Shown here: in pieces, positions 62,330 to 64,000 of the stretch
Numbering within the stretch: position 1 is the first letter of the stretch
Layout of the letters: every line of letters starts with the position of its first letter
Origin: Pteria penguin
Lineage: Eukaryota > Mollusca > Bivalvia > Pterioida > Pteriidae
Direction: 5' to 3'
Assembly: GCA_035048485.1 (NCBI GenBank)
Contig: CM068587.1
Coordinates: 26,988,534 to 27,052,533 of the forward strand
DNA: 64,000 nucleotides
The notes under the pieces: generated by a model
Told to the model about the DNA's origin: nothing
Seen by the model: the letters and a program-made list of their open reading frames with translations, nothing else
Database searches by the model: none
Program-made: the position numbers and the translations under genes

Positions 62330-62690
62330 ACAATATCTTACGTGTTTATATTTTTATGACCTCTCAATATGCGATACCTGTTGATCCTTGTTCTTTACAT
62401 GGAGGATTATTTATAAATTTTTAAATGTACGTCCTTTGATTGTTCTGCTGTTACGGTGAGTGGGAAGGTGGGCTCGTAAACCGGTTAACCACACCATTTG
62501 TTTGGCTTTTGTCAAATTAAATGACCGTCCTAAGTCGGTATCGTAATTGCACTACAATCAAATATATTTGTAATGTGTTATATGTTCTAGTATATTATTT
62601 ATATTCATGTATTGTATGGCTCCATGGTGACTTCTGCCACATAACTGAGCCAGTAACTCCTCTTTTTTCTTTGTTTTTATTTTTTTATTT
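62330..62690 (+). mobile_element. Penelope-like family 2 3' end
   Basis: Best preserved family 2 3' UTR on the plus strand: ATGACCTCTCAATATGCGAT, GAGTGGGAAGGTGGGCTCGT, ACCGGTTAACCACACC, and terminus TGGTGACTTCTGCCACATAA with a T-rich tail. It is close to the UTR at 27750-28240 in reverse. No coding part is present. Confidence 0.75.
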
Positions 62691-63325
62691 CATAAAAGAT
62701 ATCGATATCTAATGATGGCTATCAATGACAATATGTTCCGGATGCACTTAGGAGTAGGAGAATACGGTTAGAGCAAAATAAATTCCAATTTCAAATTTAT
62801 GTTGTAAATGCTATATTTAGGAGGTTTGTTAACGGCAAAATTTCGTATGCTTCATTCGTTTGCCGTTTCTTTCTTATTGCAGGTATTTTTCTGGGTATGC
62901 AATGTCTATAGTAAAAAAAAAACAAAAAAATAACCAAACACAAAAACAAAGCAAAAAAAAAAAACATCAAAAATCGTAATTTTTCCTTCTTGTTTTTACA
63001 CGATAGACAAATCAGTACTCGTTCAATATCGTCTTATTTGTAATGTCATCTTAACTAGAGGGCTACTAAGATTCAATCAAATAACAGAAGAAAGTTATAC
63101 TCATTATGCATAACATGTACATGATTCTTAGTAATAGATATAACTTTACAGACAATATCACAATATCAAACGATGTGAATATCTAGGATACATCAAGGTT
63201 CATAATAGGGGGGAAATTGGTAAATAACATATGTCATTTATAAAGGAACACTGTCACAAAGATGCGCAATGTGTAACGACTACTGATTGTTTAAGAACAT
63301 TGAAATCCGGCATAGGAATAAGAAA
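62691..63325. other. AT-rich stretch, nothing recognised
   Basis: A-rich low-complexity tract at 62910-62965; otherwise no frame, repeat end or RNA gene is supported. Confidence 0.5.
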
Positions 63326-63326
63326 C

Positions 63327-63362
63327 CCCCACCCCACCCCACCCCACCCCACCAACCCCCCA
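63327..63362. repeat. (CCCCA)n simple repeat
   Basis: Five to six CCCCA units flanked by C runs. Confidence 0.9.
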
Positions 63363-63454
63363 AAATGAAAATACGCGATGCCCGCTTTATCATATATTCT
63401 TATTTATAATATACATGTACACATTTTATTTTAGTGGTATCCCGTTTCAAATGA

Positions 63455-63635
63455 GGGGCAGGCGTGGTGTAGTGGTTAAGCGCTTGGCTTGCGGCGCCGA
63501 CGATCCGGGTTCGATTCCCGGGTTGCGCCACTATGTTTAAGAGGTTGGTAACCTCCTGCTTCCATGTCGCGATATAACTGAAAAATTGTTGAAAGCGACG
63601 TAAAACACCAACCAACCAACCAACCAACCAACCGT
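63455..63635 (+). mobile_element. Young tRNA-derived SINE
   Basis: Box A TGGTGTAGTGG and box B GGTTCGATTCC are intact. The conserved domain (TAACCTCCTGCTTCCATGTC, GCGATATAACTG, AAGCGACGTAAAACACC) follows, with a (CCAA)n tail. It is a better preserved relative of 7108 and 46668. The bivalve Meta-domain SINE type is the likely group. Confidence 0.85.
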
Positions 63636-64000
63636 TTCAAATGCGGGAGGGTGGAGAATTAAGTGTGACTGTGTCATACATGCAAATCTGATCTAAAAAA
63701 GGATACGGCGCTCGGATTTTAGTACAGGGTGCACTGTACCATAAATATTTATTATGTCATTTGGTTTATGCTTTCAACGACTTTGTAAATTTCTTTGCAT
63801 ATCATGTATTTCAATTCTGAATTGGAAAAGAGGCACAGGAAAGTGTTTTTCATGAATGTTCTACAAAAATGGGATTTCTATGGTGAGCTGTCCTTATTGA
63901 TATAAAGTTTACGAGAGAAATATCTTAAGATATTCCTGAGATATCACGGATATTTCACACAACCACAAACAAAATCTGTAAAATCTGGATTAAAACAACT

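Overview
This is AT-rich metazoan nuclear DNA, most likely from a bivalve mollusc. It has long introns, GT-AG exon borders, tRNA-derived SINEs, GIY-YIG-type Penelope-like and DIRS retroelements, LINEs, TIR transposons and many micro- and minisatellites. There is no operon structure, rRNA or CRISPR array. The species call is inferred from repeat style and gene content; no alignment was run.

The host gene content is a same-strand (minus) tandem array of one small secreted-protein family. I could rebuild it with consistent splice phases: exon 1 is a signal peptide plus Arg/Tyr-rich start, exon 2 is Arg/Tyr/Lys-rich, exon 3 is histidine-rich, and exon 4 is one Cys-rich EGF-like module ending in GDPYFGCF. 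From right to left the members are C (59908-53927, intact, very His-rich), B (46176-37344, intact), D (27741-18618, broken) and A (6629-1038, intact). Summed exon lengths of A, B and C are all multiples of three.

The locus is a tandem segmental duplication. Block A+D (1 to 32235) corresponds in order to block B+C (36281 to about 58380). The junction is at about 32235/32236. It cuts intron 1 of the D/C gene, so D has no exon 1. On the other side it cuts the last intron of a CCDC167-like gene, so only the terminal exon (32271-32377) remains. One unequal event explains both broken genes. Copies later diverged by element insertion: a 6.6 kb inverted-repeat element, nested TTAA and pogo-like elements, Penelope-like copies and an expanded 25-bp minisatellite in A/D; a LINE, a hAT-like element, a tRNA-related foldback and a SINE in B.

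Layout: 1-1.0 kb LINE tail, almost identical to 36.3 kb; 1.0-6.7 kb gene A; 7-13.3 kb SINE, Penelope-like nest and DIRS remnant; 14.1-15.5 kb 25-bp minisatellite; 16.0-17.5 kb nested DNA transposons; 18.6-27.7 kb pseudogene D containing the palindrome; 27.7-31.0 kb head-to-head Penelope-like pair; 32.2-36.2 kb CCDC167-like exon, its 3' flank and simple repeats; 37.3-46.2 kb gene B with insertions; 47.5-52.6 kb SINE, Penelope-like and DIRS remnants; 53.9-59.9 kb gene C with a 60-bp intronic minisatellite; 60-64 kb upstream flank with a Penelope-like 3' end and a SINE.

The point of most interest is the His-rich/EGF-like family, plausibly extracellular metal-binding matrix proteins (byssus, shell or mucus; inference only), together with its duplication and decay history.
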